DNA of 64,000 bases from an uncultured Acidimicrobiales bacterium (GTDB lineage: Bacteria > Actinomycetota > Acidimicrobiia > Acidimicrobiales > SHLQ01), in NCBI GenBank assembly GCA_937922235.1, contig CAKZVC010000021.1, forward strand, positions 62,001 to 126,000. The letters run 5' to 3'. Numbering within the stretch: the first letter of the stretch is position 1; every line of letters starts with the position of its first letter. Made by a program: the position numbers and the translations under genes. A model generated the notes under the pieces. The model did no database searches. It was given only the letters and a program-made list of their open reading frames with translations, and was not told where the DNA came from. Shown one piece after another: positions 62,125-64,000 of the stretch.

Positions 62125-62718
62125 ATGAGCTTCTCTTTCGAACCACAACTAATCAAGCAAGATTCGGCTGTCCCACTGCGGATGATGGTTGGGGGCTGGC
62201 TCGTCGGCGTCGCCGCGGTGCTCGTCGTCGGACCGGTAGCCAACACGATAATTGCGTTGATGGGCTTCACCCTCCTCGCCGGAGGCTTGGTTGCGTTGAC
62301 CCTGCGTGGGCAGCGCATGTGGCGAATGGTTCTCGGAGCAACCACCGGCGCCATCGCAACATGGCTTGGCTACCGCTTTGCCTTCTCCGAGCGTCTTATC
62401 CCAGGCAGAGACGACCCGTTCGAACTCGTCAGTACCGACCACCTGGCCGCCATCGTCGTTGGCCTGTCGGTGTTTTTCATTGGTCTTGGCGGGTTGCTCG
62501 AGTCGGTTCGCGCACAAGCATCGCCAGGCACCTCACCCCTGCCGGTCCGGATCTTTCTCATCGTTGTGGGCATGGTGATCGCCGGTGGCGCTTGCGCTGC
62601 TGTCGGGGTGTCGACAGGCATCTCCGCGTTGGTCACCTTGGCTGCAGCCGCCGGGCTCGGCGCCATGGCCTGGTTCCGCAACGAACGGCCGACGAGCGAC
62701 TTCGTTCCTAGGCCCTAG
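62125..62718 (+). CDS. Multi-span membrane protein of unknown function
   Basis: 197 residues. Hydrophobic segments at about 20-60, 70-90, 112-128 and 140-185 suggest five or six membrane helices with a short cytoplasmic N-terminus. No family recognised. It is followed 3 bases later by the glycosyltransferase-like gene, so the two may share a transcript. Confidence 0.75.
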   Translation: MSFSFEPQLIKQDSAVPLRMMVGGWLVGVAAVLVVGPVANTIIALMGFTLLAGGLVALTLRGQRMWRMVLGATTGAIATWLGYRFAFSERLIPGRDDPFELVSTDHLAAIVVGLSVFFIGLGGLLESVRAQASPGTSPLPVRIFLIVVGMVIAGGACAAVGVSTGISALVTLAAAAGLGAMAWFRNERPTSDFVPRP

Positions 62719-62721
62719 CCC

Positions 62722-64000
62722 GTGCGCATCATCGTTCTTTCCAACGATGTGATCCCCGGGTTCGGAGTTCCGGTTGCTGCTCCCGGTTTGCGAGCCGCCG
62801 GGCTAGCCGAGGGGCTTCGATCTCATGGACACGACGTCACGGTCTACGTTCCAGAGGACGTTCTGGTTCAACTCTTTAGCGACGGAGATGTGCCGGTAGC
62901 ACCGGACGGGTCAGCAGTAGTGTCGCTTCCTGATTGCATGGCGGCGATCGATGCTCATGGCCCCGACGCGGTCGTGTTCATCAACTCGAATCTGACGCCG
63001 CACCTCCGCCCACGCCCTGAGGTTCGCTATATCTACGACCTTTTCGCACCCAAGGTGCTTGAGCTCGAGGCCAGCGCGGGCCTCTCTTCTCCCGAGAGGG
63101 ACCGTGCCGTAGCCGAGCTGACAGCCGTCAAAGTTCGGGCGTTGGCAATGGCTGATGCCGTGTGGGTGAACGGTGCTCGCAAGCTCGGCTACGCCCGCAG
63201 CTGGCTCGAGCGAAGCGATGTCCGAACGGCCCGATCCGAGCTTGGCCGACGCCCAGATGCCTCTGTACCGATTTCCGTTGTTGACATGGCGGTGCCGCTC
63301 CCAGCGGATGCCTCATCGGCGTTGTCTGCTGCGGCGGATGCATCACCTGGTTTCACACGGCGGCTTGGTATCGCCGGGTATGCCCAGAAGTGGTCGGCGC
63401 TCGAGTCGGTTCACCCAGGGCATCAACAGCTGGTCGACGCTGGCCACGAGCTCCATGCGCTCCTGCCCGGGCACTGGGGCGGCAGCCCCTCGACCACCCC
63501 GACCTCGGCACTGCCCGAGCCAACGATCACCCACGATGGTCCATTGCTCTTCGAGCAGTTCGCAGCATGGGTGCAGTCGATGGACGCCATGGTCGATGTG
63601 TTTGCGCCATCGCCCGAACGTCGATTCGCCATGATCACGCGAAGCGCCGTGGCCCTACGGCTTGGAGTGCCGCTTATCCATGCCGTCGACTCCGAGATCG
63701 CTGACATCGTCGTGGCACACAACGCTGGCTGGGTTCTCGACCCGGACGACACCGATGCATGGGACCAGGTTGTGGCCGACCTTTCCGATGCTGAGGTCGT
63801 TGCTGAGAAGACCCAGGGCGCCAGCGAAGCTTCGCGAATGCGGTTTGCTCCGCATGCAGCGTTGCAGGCTGCGCACGACGATCTTGTCGCCTTTGCACCA
63901 ACTGGCACTGCCGTAACGTCCGTGGGCAAGCTGCCCAGGTCGCTCGACGTTCTGGTGCCGTTCTGGGGCTTGGCCGGCGGCGTCATCAAGGTCCTCGACT
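62722..64000 (+). CDS. Glycosyltransferase-like (GT-B type) protein, 3' end outside window
   Basis: Starts at a GTG at 62722 (begins VRIIVLSNDVIPGFG) and remains open to the window edge, giving 426 residues without a stop. The N-terminal pattern LRAAGLAEGLRSHGHDVTVY is typical of the donor-less half of GT-B enzymes (family 4-like), and GWVLDPDDTDAW resembles the nucleotide-sugar side of the fold. No Glu-x7-Glu motif is clear. A role in cell-surface polysaccharide synthesis is plausible, inferred from fold only. Confidence 0.75.
   Translation, partial: MRIIVLSNDVIPGFGVPVAAPGLRAAGLAEGLRSHGHDVTVYVPEDVLVQLFSDGDVPVAPDGSAVVSLPDCMAAIDAHGPDAVVFINSNLTPHLRPRPEVRYIYDLFAPKVLELEASAGLSSPERDRAVAELTAVKVRALAMADAVWVNGARKLGYARSWLERSDVRTARSELGRRPDASVPISVVDMAVPLPADASSALSAAADASPGFTRRLGIAGYAQKWSALESVHPGHQQLVDAGHELHALLPGHWGGSPSTTPTSALPEPTITHDGPLLFEQFAAWVQSMDAMVDVFAPSPERRFAMITRSAVALRLGVPLIHAVDSEIADIVVAHNAGWVLDPDDTDAWDQVVADLSDAEVVAEKTQGASEASRMRFAPHAALQAAHDDLVAFAPTGTAVTSVGKLPRSLDVLVPFWGLAGGVIKVLD

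Noticed and set aside
1..64000. tRNA, rRNA, insertion sequence or prophage genes
   Set aside because: No transposase, integrase or structural RNA pattern was recognised on either strand by eye; a dedicated tRNA scan was not possible.

Overview
The window reads as a chromosomal segment of a high-GC actinobacterium, probably of the class Acidimicrobiia (inferred from gene content, not proven). Markers are a WhiB-family Fe-S protein, the tiny actinobacterial ribosomal protein bL37, a polyphosphate glucokinase, the histidine phosphatase/DUF3090/SCO1664 gene trio, DUF5522 and DUF6356. I found no rRNA, no tRNA, no CRISPR array, no phage module and no transposase. Coding density is high, with short intergenic gaps and many 4-8 bp start/stop overlaps.

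Layout. 1-4676: two tandem giant coiled-coil proteins, the first cut by the window edge. 4671-4962: tandem repeats. 4965-5983: a lipoprotein and a family 5 uracil-DNA glycosylase. 6018-7945: the phosphatase/DUF3090/SCO1664 operon. 7948-8989: an AbiEi-like/DUF559 gene bracketed by two related large palindromes. 8996-10749: electron transfer flavoprotein. 10893-17434: lipid kinase, phosphodiesterase, WhiB, RsmI, DUF192, GNAT, YchF and a PHP protein. 17588-17867: bL37 and a small membrane protein. 18007-24123: a complete BMP-type nucleoside ABC importer plus a PhyH dioxygenase. 24227-31309: a redox lipoprotein with an in-frame UGA, then DUF72, geranylgeranyl-reductase-like, HAD and adenosine deaminase genes. 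31332-35390: a biotinylated acyl-CoA carboxyltransferase, DUF6356, an Lrp regulator and an ECF sigma pair. 35523-38424: polyphosphate glucokinase and a flotillin/NfeD pair. 38530-43089: amidotransferase, uracil phosphoribosyltransferase, and a TetR/di-iron/crotonase operon. 43144-46708: a heterodimeric ABC exporter. 46791-52824: a five-gene oligopeptide importer. 52988-64000: peptidases, adenosine kinase, phosphoesterase, a DUF480-PEP mutase fusion, a second UGA-containing redox protein, and a glycosyltransferase-like gene that runs off the end.

Themes. Nucleoside uptake (18007-23282) fits with adenosine deaminase, adenosine kinase and uracil phosphoribosyltransferase. Peptide uptake (46791-52824) fits with the S9 peptidase and the M1 aminopeptidase. 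A TetR-like operator upstream of tetR recurs at 15 of 16 positions between the peptide importer and the S9 peptidase, which suggests shared control.

Most notable: two unrelated thioredoxin-fold genes (24227-25015 and 61361-62008) each carry TGA exactly at the first Cys codon of the active-site CxxC. Each is open on both sides in the same frame, and each has a hairpin at the right distance downstream to act as a bacterial SECIS. They are best read as selenoproteins, and standard gene calling would break or shorten both. The second notable pattern is a family of related repeats found in five convergent intergenic gaps.
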